DNA of 64,000 nt from positions 186,001 to 250,000 of the forward strand of contig CANTFK010000343.1 in assembly GCA_947646735.1 (NCBI GenBank), given 5' to 3'. Both the position numbers and the translations under genes were made by a program. Numbering within the stretch: the stretch's first letter is position 1; each line of letters starts with the position of its first letter. The DNA is from Peronospora farinosa. Taxonomy: Eukaryota > Oomycota > Peronosporomycetes > Peronosporales > Peronosporaceae. Below are positions 9,926 to 19,835 of the stretch, in pieces. A model generated the notes under the pieces. It made no database searches and was not told the DNA's origin. It saw only the letters and a list, made by a program, of their open reading frames with translations.

Positions 9926-12576
9926 CGATTGTGATAGCAATAGGTAAGAAAACCCTCCCCTTTGAGTGCATATCTGGATCAGGTAAGTACAATTAACTTA
10001 ACGTAAGAAAAATATATCCTTTATACGAGCGCACCGAGATCATAGAGGGCGGTTAGTAAAAAATTACGAAGCGACGGCTGTAACTGCACCCTGTCACCCA
10101 ACACATTGCTAAGCTTCAAACGTCTCTGGGTTGTTTCGTTATATACAATGTGACATCTCCGTCGACGGTACAAAATGGGGGGGGGGGGGGTCTTTAGCGT
10201 TCCGCCAAAGACATTTATCTCAGCCATTTGGATAGAGGCCATACTAAATTCGACGGAAGACAAGTTTAATGACACGTACTAAACTAATTTCGACGGAGGT
10301 GCATATAGAGTAGAAGAAAGCAAACATCTTTCGCTGTCGCAGAAACAAACATACTACCGCTTATTAGCCAGGTCCCACGAAGTGCACGGCTGCCGAGGCT
10401 ATGAGGCAGCAAAAATTAGCTGATCAGGAATGACATCGCCTGCAAGCTCGTGATTAACAGATAATCCTTATGCTGCTTCTCTTTGTGCTTACATCATGAC
10501 TTAAATGTACGTGTTGCCACAAGAACGAGCATGCCAAGTAGATAACAATGCTGCATCCAATGAGCCAGCGAGCTTATTTCCGAAACGGTTCGGCAATGCC
10601 AATGCCATCAAAGTATTTAATATGTAGCCGTTAAGCCAACTGGATATTGAGGTTCATAAGGAGCTTCCGGATTTTTGTAAATTGTCACTGTCAACAGCAA
10701 TTTTGCAATGTAAATGTTGTCCCAATGGCGATTTGGCTGGACACGCCCCATTGAAGATAAGCTATATCCTCACAGTTGCGCAAGTCATTTCTTGACTGCT
10801 AATTAGCGCTCATATGAAGCTTTCAACTTCGCTGTAAAGCAATTTTTTTCTTGGTATTATTGTCCACCCTCTACAATACATACATTGATTTCGGCCATTC
10901 AACACTTTGGTGAAGCTGTGCGTCCTAATTGTCTTTAATGCTAATAATTATTACTGCCTCTCATCAGTGTCGTCAACTTAACTCCCAAAATACTCAGCTG
11001 ACTGGATGATGGAGACAAACCAGCAGTACAAAATGCAAATGAAACATTTGTACTTACAGAACGCATAGAAAATGTCGGCAAAAATTGCACAGTACACAAA
11101 GCTACACCAGTGTATTGGCTCAAAAGAGAATCGGCCATTCGCTCGTTATCAATACGTTTTTACCCAAACAATAAAAAATAATTAATCGAAAAGGGTTGTT
11201 CATTGATCGCTCGCGAATATTAATAATTACACTCTGGCAAGTGCACCGCTTTGCTAGCTGGCGACTGGCCTGATTTCCCATCTGTTTCGTGGGCATCTCG
11301 TGCGTGTTGCTTTGTTCTGACATAAGGCAGTATTACTTTGCAGTTAAGAAAAATTACCAGGTGGTAATTGCTGTTTTCACCTCGCTATTTAGTCTTTGTT
11401 TCCGCCACACTATAATTTTTGTTTGAATAATCAAAAGCGCACCCCACAACACACCACACAACACACCACAGTCACGGGTTCGATCCTCGCTTGCACAAAA
11501 CCATCCCGAGACTCTTGAGGTACCGACCTCTATATAACGAAGTTTAAACCTCTCAGATCTGCTTCTACCGACCTCTCCTCGCGACTTTATTAAATCTGGT
11601 TTAACATAATAAGAATAGGGAATTGCTACAGTATTCCACCACACATTTTGCTATTTCCACACCACCATCACTTTTATTATTAGCTGGTTGTAGCGCCACC
11701 AATTTTTCTAAGGAATAGTTCGTAGTGCAAGCCACAAGCTGATCGGTGAATGCGACTTCGCCACACACGCTCACAATCTTAACTTATGGCCAAAATAATT
11801 AGTTCATTCACTATAGCCAAAATTTGGCATGTAGAAGTTTAATTTATCTTTGCCATATTCTACGTGAAGCTAATAACTTTTTTTAACTCAACATCTGAAC
11901 AGGTAATCCTGCTGTTCACGTCGGTGATGATTTCTAACTCAGCATCTGAAAGGTCGTCCCGCTGTTCTCGCGGTTGATATCCAGCATAGTCGAGGGGTTA
12001 TGAATGTGCTCGTCGCACATCACTTCGAGTAGCCATTCATCAATCCGCTAGAATGTGCGTAGCTACTGCTGAATTTCTACAGGAATGCTGCGCTTTTAAC
12101 TGCTTTATACTTGCAATTGGTTAAACGTGTACCGAATTCACGTTGTTTGTTCTCTTGAACAAGGACTAATTTTTGCTCTCAAAACAAGCCGCCAAGGTCA
12201 CAACCTAGCTCCACACGTAGATGGGTCCGCCTTCTTTTCGATCGTTTGATTGCGAATGCGAAACCTGCCTCCATTCCAAACTTCCTGACATGATCTTTAA
12301 GCGCGTCTCAATCCGCAAAGATGGTTTGTGTTGAGTTTGGCCATGATGTGGTGGTCTATTGTGGCGGTCTGGTGTGGCGGTGGTTATTATGTTGTGTTAT
12401 TTAAACAAACGTTATGAAAATGTGTAAAAGTTACGGTGTGACAAAAAGTGCAGAGAAAAACTGTCCCACTTCTAGTTTTTTTGGACTAGAAAGGTTACTA
12501 GAAAGGTCTTTTCTTTCTTTCTAGACAGCCAATCAAAAAGGAACGATGACCTTTCATCTTCGCCCCAGTATAGTCG
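9926..12576. other. Long intergenic region upstream of the Crinkler gene
   Basis: AT-rich and without a credible gene. It contains a 14-base poly-G tract (10177-10190), a CA-rich stretch followed by a tRNA T-arm-like GGTTCGATCC at about 11479-11488, and GT-rich short repeats near 12340-12385 (variants of GGTGTGGCGGT). No complete tRNA cloverleaf could be folded around the T-arm-like sequence. Confidence 0.45.
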
Positions 12577-12606
12577 CATATAAAATCGAGCATATTCATT
12601 TGCAAA
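12577..12606 (+). promoter_or_regulatory. TATA-like box and oomycete-type initiator of the Crinkler gene
   Basis: CATATAAAAT at 12577-12586 is a good TATA box. TTCATTTGCAAA at 12595-12606 resembles the oomycete initiator core (TCATTYY followed by CAW), with one short spacing difference. The two are about 15 bases apart and 45-75 bases before the first ATG. Transcription probably starts within the initiator. Confidence 0.5.
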
Positions 12607-12649
12607 CAGAAAATTCTTGTCTCTTCATTCGAGAATCTGCTGACTAAAA

Positions 12650-15094
12650 ATGATGGTAAAGCTGTTGTGCGCGATTGTTGGTCCGCAGGGGAGTACTTTC
12701 GCTATCGACATTGACACGAACAAAGTGGTGTACGAGTTGAAGAAGGCTATAAAGGCGAAGAAGCCGAACGGCTTAAAAAACGTTGATGTGAACAAGCTGC
12801 GTCTCTACTTGGCGAAGATGACAAACGGCGCGTGGCTGAAGTACAACGATCCTGCTGCGCAAGCATTATCTGAAGGGAGGACGCATCCACATATTCAGCA
12901 GGTGATTGATGGAGAGCAAGCGATTGCAACGAGGACCTTGAAGCGTTGGCTGTTTGACGATAACAAGATGTTGCAGCCATCGACAGAACAAATCCACGTG
13001 CTGGTGGTGGTTTCAGAGGATTACGTCTACTTACGCGTCAAAGAAGTTGACGACAATGCCGATTACACGGACGAGCTAACGCATTACCAGCAACGTGGAG
13101 AGCTGATCCAGCGCAACTGTGAGGACTACTGCCAGCAGATTTTGAGCAAAATCGACGCACTGTATGCCCTCTCGGACGATTTTGCGCTGCCGTTCATGTG
13201 CGTGGAAGGATCATCTGGCATGGGGAAGTCGCAGCTGGCGTTTGCTTTGGGAGGAAGCCGCCCGTGGTTTTACTGGCCTAGTACACCCATTGGACCCGAC
13301 TCTCAGCGCTTGTATAGAAATTTCTCGTCAATTTCAGATGCGTTTCTTGAAGTGACAAAAAAGGATGACCCAACGAAACGGTCTGAGGAGGATATTTTGA
13401 GCTCCAGGTCAAAATTTTACAAAACTGAAAGTTTGTGGACCTTTGGTTTCATTCATGCGTTGCTGAAGTATTGCAGTGAAGGACAAAATCATCAAGGACA
13501 AATGATACGCTTTCAAGAAAAAACGTTGTTGTACGTGGAAAAGTGCAATCGCGAGAAAGTCGTCGCTTTTCGCAAAAAGATGAAGGCTGAGGGAAAGGTC
13601 TTGCCTTTCTTTGTGTTGGACGAAATGATGCCTAACATAAGAATGAATGGCGGTGGAATGAACCTGGCGGCATTCCAACGCAATGTTTTTCGTGTGTGTG
13701 GTCTGGTCGTTATTGTGATGGGGACTGACGCTAAGATCACCGATCTGGTTGATCAGTCATTAGGAAGTCATACTGAAAGACATGCATGGATGACGGTTAT
13801 TTCTCGTTTCCCTCCATATCAACCGATTCCGTTTGCAGATAATGACAAAGAGACTGCCTGGAACCACCTCCAAGCTAAGTATCTCGTCCTGAAGAGCATT
13901 GTGGTAAATTCTCGCGGGCGTTTTGCCGGGTATTTTGCCGACAGCGTGGCACAATACGCGATGGAAAATTTTGCAAATGATATCAAACTTTGCGATTTGC
14001 TGGATGTATCATTTTATCATGTAAGCTCGAAGACACAGAGCCGCAAAAGATTTATGCAGGAGCAGGAAGGACAGGATGCGCAGCTGATGGCTATATCGTA
14101 TACTAATGTTGACAGTGATGGTACGTCCCAACCTCCATGTAAGAAAAGGAAGGTTGCTCGTAGTGTTGGGACCTACTGTATGCATCTACACTTTGCTAAC
14201 CTAATGGATGATCAGGTGACTGAAGTGGATATAGTGGATCGCCAACTTAAGGCTAATGGCGGGCCGTGGCTACCGTTGTGTTGTTTCCCGGATATTAAAG
14301 ACGATATGCTGCTTTATCTTGCGATATTGGGTGGAAAGACTTACTCAGGTTACTATGACCATCGAAAGGGTGTGAATCACTCAACACGTAGTATCTTCTT
14401 TTGGTACTGGAGAGGAAGGTTCGGGACCACTCATTATGTAGCGTACGAGAACATGGTCGCTCATATGTTTTTCTGTGCTTCGCGGCGGAATGGAGTGCAA
14501 GGCATTCCTTTTGATGACTTCTTCGCTGGATTGCTCAGTGAATGTCAAGACAAAATACGGCCAGTGGCGATGACTGATGGTAATACGGGGAAAACGATTG
14601 TTGCTAGCGATATATTGGACAAGTACGCTGATTTGGAGGCTTTGTCTCGCTCGAAGATTCCCTTCTTGGCTCCACCGAATGCTAAGTGGCCGCAATGCAT
14701 TTTAGATACTCGCGCTGAAGGCTGTAACTTCGGACATCTCGTTCGTGCTCGGAATGACCAAAAGTGTGACATATTCGTATGCAATACGGAGGACCTGACT
14801 GAGCCGCCACTTTTTCTGTGTGAGTGCAAGTATTGCGTCGAAAGCGTGGACTTTGGTGCGGTGAATAAGATCATTGGTGGGCTAGAGACCGTGTGGAAGG
14901 AGAAGTGGGTAGTCGCATTGGTTTTCTGCGTGGAATTAGCAACCTTTGAAAACGAGTGGATCCGTGAAAAAGTCGGTTGCGTCAAGGTTGATTGTCGAAG
15001 TGGCCGTGTCGATTGGGTTTTCCAGCCGGCCGAAGAAAATCGAAAGAAGCTGGTCATCGTTATGGAAACGGGTGACGTCACAGAACGTCCGTAG
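12650..15094 (+). CDS. CRN: Crinkler (CRN) effector with P-loop NTPase and REase-like nuclease domain
   Basis: CRN proteins are host-translocated effectors of oomycetes that usually act in the plant nucleus. This intact 814-codon frame opens MMVKLLCAIVG; the second ATG (12653) gives the usual CRN start MVKLLCAIVG. The header is a ubiquitin-like fold with the translocation motif LYLAK at residues 52-56, then a DWL-like segment (about 70-112) ending in HVLVVV (116-121), the normal header/effector boundary. A P-loop NTPase follows: Walker A GSSGMGKS at 187-194 and Walker B-like LPFFVLDE at 318-325. The C-terminus has a restriction-endonuclease-like core, Asp707 then Glu725-x-Lys727 in LCECKY. 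This NTPase plus nuclease layout is known for CRN-type proteins. PPCKKRKV at 495-502 is a strong monopartite nuclear signal. No classical signal peptide is obvious. Activity is inferred. Confidence 0.9.
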   Translation: MMVKLLCAIVGPQGSTFAIDIDTNKVVYELKKAIKAKKPNGLKNVDVNKLRLYLAKMTNGAWLKYNDPAAQALSEGRTHPHIQQVIDGEQAIATRTLKRWLFDDNKMLQPSTEQIHVLVVVSEDYVYLRVKEVDDNADYTDELTHYQQRGELIQRNCEDYCQQILSKIDALYALSDDFALPFMCVEGSSGMGKSQLAFALGGSRPWFYWPSTPIGPDSQRLYRNFSSISDAFLEVTKKDDPTKRSEEDILSSRSKFYKTESLWTFGFIHALLKYCSEGQNHQGQMIRFQEKTLLYVEKCNREKVVAFRKKMKAEGKVLPFFVLDEMMPNIRMNGGGMNLAAFQRNVFRVCGLVVIVMGTDAKITDLVDQSLGSHTERHAWMTVISRFPPYQPIPFADNDKETAWNHLQAKYLVLKSIVVNSRGRFAGYFADSVAQYAMENFANDIKLCDLLDVSFYHVSSKTQSRKRFMQEQEGQDAQLMAISYTNVDSDGTSQPPCKKRKVARSVGTYCMHLHFANLMDDQVTEVDIVDRQLKANGGPWLPLCCFPDIKDDMLLYLAILGGKTYSGYYDHRKGVNHSTRSIFFWYWRGRFGTTHYVAYENMVAHMFFCASRRNGVQGIPFDDFFAGLLSECQDKIRPVAMTDGNTGKTIVASDILDKYADLEALSRSKIPFLAPPNAKWPQCILDTRAEGCNFGHLVRARNDQKCDIFVCNTEDLTEPPLFLCECKYCVESVDFGAVNKIIGGLETVWKEKWVVALVFCVELATFENEWIREKVGCVKVDCRSGRVDWVFQPAEENRKKLVIVMETGDVTERP

Positions 15095-15720
15095 CAAAGC
15101 TTGATTGTACCCAAATTTTTGCATTGCGTCGCAAGCAATAACCTTGCATGTCAACTTTTATCACGTCATTTGTTTGTCGATTGGTACTCATAGATTGTGT
15201 GCGCAACATGAGCAGCTTTTCGAAGTTCATGAGCAACCGAAACAAGAACATAGCGGCTTTTTAATTATCTACTAAACTCTTTTTGGATTTGTTGTGTGTA
15301 TCTCACTTGTACTGCCTTACTAAATGTGGATATGTTAAAAATCGTATTGTCCAGACGCTTATTTGGAGCAAAATCCGCTTTTTATTACGGTCTATGTGGA
15401 ATGTTTACATTTGCAATAGTGGGGAGTCTAGCTCGAAAATGTTTGACAAGTTTGTGGTGCTACGTTTCTGGAGAAGCTGCTGACATATATGATAAGGCTC
15501 TATCAATGTGGTTGAACGAGCTACTTATGTGGTTGAACGAGCTACTTCTGCGAACAGGTTCATTAAAATGCTCACTTGCGAAAACAGTTGGTGTAGATGG
15601 CACCAAAGGAATGTAACGTGTTGAACATTAATAAGAAACGATGCCAACATGTATTTCGAGCTACTTGTATAAAGTACACGTACATCGAAGTACAAGTTAC
15701 GCATTGTTGCTTTAAATTGT
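15095..15720. other. Intergenic region between the Crinkler gene and element 1
   Basis: No recognised gene. A 21-bp direct duplication (ATGTGGTTGAACGAGCTACTT) is at 15506-15526 and 15527-15547. A frame from ATG 15332 to 15616 could encode 94 residues with one hydrophobic stretch, but it has no known relative that I recognise and I do not call it a gene. The last five bases (GAGCA, 15721-15725) are the left target-site duplication of element 1. Confidence 0.4.
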
Positions 15721-15725
15721 GAGCA

Positions 15726-16362
15726 TGTAACGGGGTTACACGACGGTTGTAGTGTCTTTCCGAGAGTTTACGGTTAAACTCCCCTTTGTATTGCATATAA
15801 TGCATTTTATACTTCTCTTTAGAGAGGTATTAAGTATGAGCGTTAAGATACGATATTCGGTAATACCGTATCTTATCGATTGGGATTCGATAAATCACTA
15901 ACGCTGTACTAAGTACATCATACACAGATGTTTAGACGATACGTCGTCCAATAGCAAAGTCTGCATATAATAATTACTATTATAGTAATTAATCTAGTGT
16001 AGTGTACTTAGAGTAGGACTATTCATAAAATCTTAAAGCATAAATAAAATCAGTTCTCCTTTTGAGTTTAAGATCGCAAGTCGTTCTGACTTGTTCTCTT
16101 GTGCACTTCGTGCGTTGGTTCTCTGAACCTCTAAGCTTCTAGCTTGTTCTTGCACTCTGTGCGCTGGTTCTCTGAACCTTAAGCTTATTGCTTGCTGACT
16201 AAAAGTCTCTCCTACTTCCTTAGAACAGGGTGAATTTACGTCGTTTAATTAGTTCCTTAGAACTAAGTGGCTTTTATCCTTAACTCTATATAGTTCTCTA
16301 GAACTAAGAGGCTTCCAGCCGAAAGTCTTCCTCTGGCTAAAGAGCTGTGCAGCTCCGCTACA
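15726..16362 (+). repeat. Element 1 left (5') LTR
   Basis: 637 bp, begins TGTAAC and ends TACA. It contains the near-perfect hairpin AAGATACGATATT / AATACCGTATCTT (15845-15873) and a palindromic TAATTACTATTATAGTAATTA (15970-15990). The matching right LTR is 23075-23710. Confidence 0.92.
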
Positions 16363-16380
16363 CTTGGTAGCACTGGTAGT
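16363..16380 (+). promoter_or_regulatory. Element 1 primer-binding site
   Basis: Directly after the LTR is CTTGGTAGCACTGGTAGT. The first eight bases of TGGTAGCA match the complement of a eukaryotic initiator tRNA-Met 3' end (TGGTAGCAGAGG...), then diverge. The tRNA identity is inference; a similar core follows the LTRs of element 2. Confidence 0.5.
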
Positions 16381-16422
16381 CAATCCTACACCTGAGTTTT
16401 TAAAGACTGACCCTCTGTGAGG

Positions 16423-17414
16423 ATGGAGAATCAAAATCACCTCTCTGAGGCACAACGACTCGCCTTAAATAAACTATCGGCGTTCGTCGGGCCCGATCAA
16501 ATCGAGGCCCTTTTGGCCCAAGGCCCCGTGGTTCTAAATGCTTGTCTTGAGGCCTTTATGCGTTATGAAGCAACGCTCCTCGGGCAGGTACATGACCAGG
16601 CAGCGTCAGCTGCGCCTACACAGTACATCGCGGTACCTGTGCCCGATGCAGAGCCAAAGGCTCGCCCACTTGTTTTAAACGTAAAGACCTTCGAGGGGAA
16701 GGAGGGAGAGAACCTTCTCCTCTGGATCCGAGAAGTTGAAATGGCAATGGATGCCGCCATGCTTGTGTCAGATAAGCAACGAGTTGGCTTGGCCATTTCA
16801 AAGCTCGGTGGAAGAGCTAGAGAGTGGGCTCTAACGAGCGATGTCTCTGTAAATGCTGCATTCCCTACATGGGAAATGCTTAAAAAGCAATTAACTTGTG
16901 TGTCTGCACCGCCTAATCAGGCTTATCGTGTGCGCTCACGCTTCTTAGCTACCCGACAGGGTAAGAAAGAATTGTCGGACTATGTCCAAGAGTTGAGAAC
17001 TCTCATTGCTAGGACCCACTGGCAGAGGAAGTCCGAGTAACCATTTTTATGGAAGGACTTCGCACTGGGGTCGCCAGGACGGAAGTTTTCCGTGTCCAGC
17101 CTTCGACTTTCGAGGAGGCAGTAAGCATAGCGTTTAACGCTGCATTTAATTTTAAATCTGCTCGATATGGTCTGCCCTGGTATCAATCAAATACCTCTAA
17201 CAGGGCGGAACCCATGGATCTCAGCCATGCTGAAGAAGCTGAGCTTCAAGCTGCTGAGCAGCAAGGTAGCATCCGTAGATGTTACATGTGCGGAAGCACT
17301 AGGCATCTCCGCCCTAGCTGCCCGTTGCGAAAGCAACGTTCAAATCGGCAAAGCCGAAACCCTGCTCCTAGCCAAAAGGCGAGCACCGCAGGGGAAAACG
17401 TCAACTCCCAGTAG
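16423..17414 (+). pseudogene. gag: Element 1 gag (capsid/nucleocapsid), one frameshift
   Basis: The retrotransposon coat protein. It starts at ATG 16423 and shows a Ty3/Gypsy gag core: [20 protein letters not shown], then [25 protein letters not shown] and [28 protein letters not shown] one-base shift near 17010 sends this frame to a stop at 17038-17040, while the continuing frame, [13 protein letters not shown], runs from about 17013 to the TAG at 17412-17414. The continuing part has one CCHC zinc knuckle, CYMCGSTRHLRPSC, for RNA binding. The TAG is inside a strong hairpin (17408-17433), and the pol frame overlaps the gag end by about 40 bases in the -1 frame. Confidence 0.85.
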
Positions 17415-17433
17415 GCGCGGGGCGCCCTACTGG
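17408..17433 (+). promoter_or_regulatory. Hairpin at the element 1 gag/pol junction
   Basis: CCAGTAGGCGC pairs with GCGCCCTACTGG, an 11-bp stem with one bulged C and a GGG loop. The gag stop codon TAG is within the 5' arm. Equivalent hairpins are in elements 2, 3 and 6. Confidence 0.6.
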
Positions 17434-18115
17434 GAAAGAACTAAGTTCTGTTGAATCTTTAGGAGGTAAAGGTAAACAGGGCTTAGCCCCAGCTGGTTCT
17501 GTGGATGCTCCCATAGAACAAAATTACAAGCCAGGCTTGTTGGTTGTGTCGGCAACCGTTAAGGGTTCTGAGAAACCATGGTCAATTTTAATTGACTCAG
17601 GGGCGTCAGGTAATTATGTCCGACGTCGTTCCCTTGAGGGGAGTCAGCTGTATGCTGAGGCGCTAGAAGCGCAAGAGGGTGACAGTATAACCGTACGTCT
17701 CGCGACCGGTGTACGTGTCACCGTTCCTAAAGTTCCGTTGAACTTAGATGTGAAATTCTTAGATTTCACTAGCGTTGAACGCTGTCTTGTCCTAGATTTG
17801 GACTCGAGATATGATCTCATTCTCGGTATGGCCTGGCTGGAGCGCCATGAGCCGTCGATCGATTGGAGATCCAAAACTTTAGGCGCAACGCGCAATGTTC
17901 CTAGCGAAGCTTTGGAGAGTTATGAACCCACCTTCGCTAGAAAACAAAAGTGCTATTGGCGCGAGCCATTAACTGATTCAGTTAGTGTGCTGGACATTGG
18001 AGTGTCTGAGTTGATAAACTCCGATGTCAACAATAATAGTGTCGAGCAGAGCTCAATGACACTTAGTGGAACGGCACGTACTCCGTTAAGTGATACTCAA
18101 AGTAATATTGAGACA

Positions 18116-18542
18116 CTGGATGTCGGTAATGACATCGGCTCTCGTATAGAGCAAGTTAAGGTCGATGACCTTGTTAGTAATATTGGCTGTAAATGCTATT
18201 TACTGGATGTCGGTAATGACATCGGCTCTCGTATAGAGCAAGTGAAGGTCGATGACCTTGTTAGTGAAGTCACTGGTACTAGTGACCCACTGGATGTCGT
18301 AATGACATGCTCTCGTATAGAGGAGTGAAGGTAATGATTGTAGTGAAGTCACTGGTACTAGTGACCCACTGGATGTCGGTAATGACATCGGCTCTCGTAT
18401 AGAGCAAGTGAAAGTCGATGACCTTGTTAGTGAGGTCACTGGTACTAGTGACCCACTGGGTGTCGGTAATGACATCGGCCCTCGCATAGGGCAGGTAAAC
18501 GACAAGGGGTCTGTTGACCTTGGGGACGATATTATCCCAAGT
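18116..18542 (+). repeat. Five tandem copies of an 87-bp unit in the element 1 protease-RT linker
   Basis: Units start at 18116, 18203, 18290, 18369 and 18456. Spacing is 87, 87, 79 and 87. The encoded 29-residue unit begins [20 protein letters not shown]. The first spacer differs from the others (SNIGCKCYL in place of SEVTGTSDP). The third copy lacks eight bases scattered over at least three sites. Confidence 0.9.
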
Positions 18543-18947
18543 ACTTTGAAGAGTACGGTCTCCTCAATGAGACGGCAGCGTCGCCAGATGGCGGATGCGA
18601 GACGCAAAGCGTCTGTTTTATCGCGTAGTAATGTCAGTGACCAGTTGTACACCCTGGTCAACGGAGTGACAGGTGATGTAGATGGTGAGGTTGACCTTGA
18701 GGCCCTCCCATCATTAAATGCTCTCTTAGAGCTAGACGAAATGTCTGTGGATGAATTTCATCAAGCCTTGAAGGCTGGTGCTCTATCCGATATGGTGGTC
18801 ATTCGACCTAACCTCGAGCTGAACTCATCCTCGCTTGTCGATGAGACAGTCCTTGAAGATACAAAAGCGGCACTAAGTGCACGTAGTGGGGCATCTATTC
18901 TGAAGAACCCTTCAGATCCCTACTATCCTGTATTTAAGGAATTCTAG

Positions 18948-19835
18948 GACGTGGTGTGTCACGATCCACCGTCGGTTCTACCACCTGATAGGGGTGTACG
19001 TCATGAGTATTGACTTGGTTCCAGGAACCAAATACTGTGTAACACGGCAGTGGCCTTTACCCAAAGAACAGTGTGACGTCATTGACGAGTTCTTTCGTGC
19101 AAAGCACGCGGCGGGCATGGTGCGCGAGAGTAAATCTCCGCACTCGACACCCAAATTCTGTGTTAAGAAACCGAATGGTAAATGGCGTATCGTTCATGCT
19201 TATAATAAGCTCAATGCAGCCACTATACCTGCACAGACACCGATACCTAGAAAGGATGTTCTTCAGAACAATATGGTCGGTTGTACCATGTACAGTGCGC
19301 TCGACTTAGTCGATGGTTATTACCAATTGCTCATGCGAGCTAGTAATATTCCGCTTACTGCTATTAGTACTCCGAGCGGTATGCTCTGGGAGTGGTTAGT
19401 GATGCCCCAGGGGCTATCTAATGCTCCGGCTACGTTTAACCGTTTGGTGACGCAATTGTTTCGACCCCATCGAAGTTATGCACAGACGTACTTTGATGAC
19501 ATTTTTGTCCATAGTCGAGCTGAACATGGGCGGTCCGATATTGAGAACCATATTGTTCATTTACGAGCTGTGCTCGAGTGCATGCGCACTAATAAATTAT
19601 ATTCTAATGCATCTAAGTGCATCTTCGGGGCCGAAGAGATTCCCGTTCTAGGGTGCTTCATTGGGAAATGGGGCCTAAGAGCGGATCCCGCCAAGGTCAA
19701 AGCCATAGTCGAGTGGCCTGTTCCACAGTCTCAGAAGGACTTGCGTAAGTGGCTTGGCCTTGCCAATTACTTACACAAGTACAGCGAGAATTACGCTGAT
19801 ATGGCTCAGCCATTATCTAATCTCCTTAAAAGGAT
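18948..19835 (+). pseudogene. pol: Element 1 reverse transcriptase
   Basis: Copies the element RNA to DNA. Visible blocks are LVPGTKYCVTRQWPLPKEQ, GKWRIVHAYNKLNAATIPAQ, the LVDGYYQLLM finger/palm strand, MLWEWLVMPQGLSNAPATFN and the catalytic YFDD at 19489-19500 (TYFDDIFVHSR), followed by the thumb VLGCFIGKWGLRADP and KDLRKWLGLANYLHKYS. The catalytic residues are intact. A one-base insertion near 19009 breaks the link to the upstream frame, and another indel near 19835 shifts to the RNase H frame. Confidence 0.88.

Larger units (their letters stand above)
17372..18947 (+). pseudogene. pol: Element 1 pol: aspartic protease and repeat-bearing linker
   Basis: The protease cleaves the Gag-Pol polyprotein. 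The active-site motif LIDSGAS has its catalytic Asp at 17594-17596, followed by VRLATGVRVTVPK and the YDLILGMAWLERHEPSIDW block that closes retroviral-type proteases. The open frame begins after a stop at 17369-17371, overlapping gag in the -1 frame. From 18116 the linker contains five copies of a 29-residue unit; the third copy has lost eight bases, which shifts the frame, and the frame resumes in copies four and five. The frame closes at a TAG (18945-18947) in the RT entry segment, one base change from CAG. Confidence 0.82.

Noticed and set aside
11430..11500. A complete tRNA gene
   Set aside because: Only the T-arm-like part is present; acceptor, D and anticodon arms cannot be formed.
15332..15616. 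94-codon frame with a duplicated LMWLNEL unit
   Set aside because: The duplication is a 21-bp DNA repeat, there is no promoter or known relative, and chance is a sufficient explanation.
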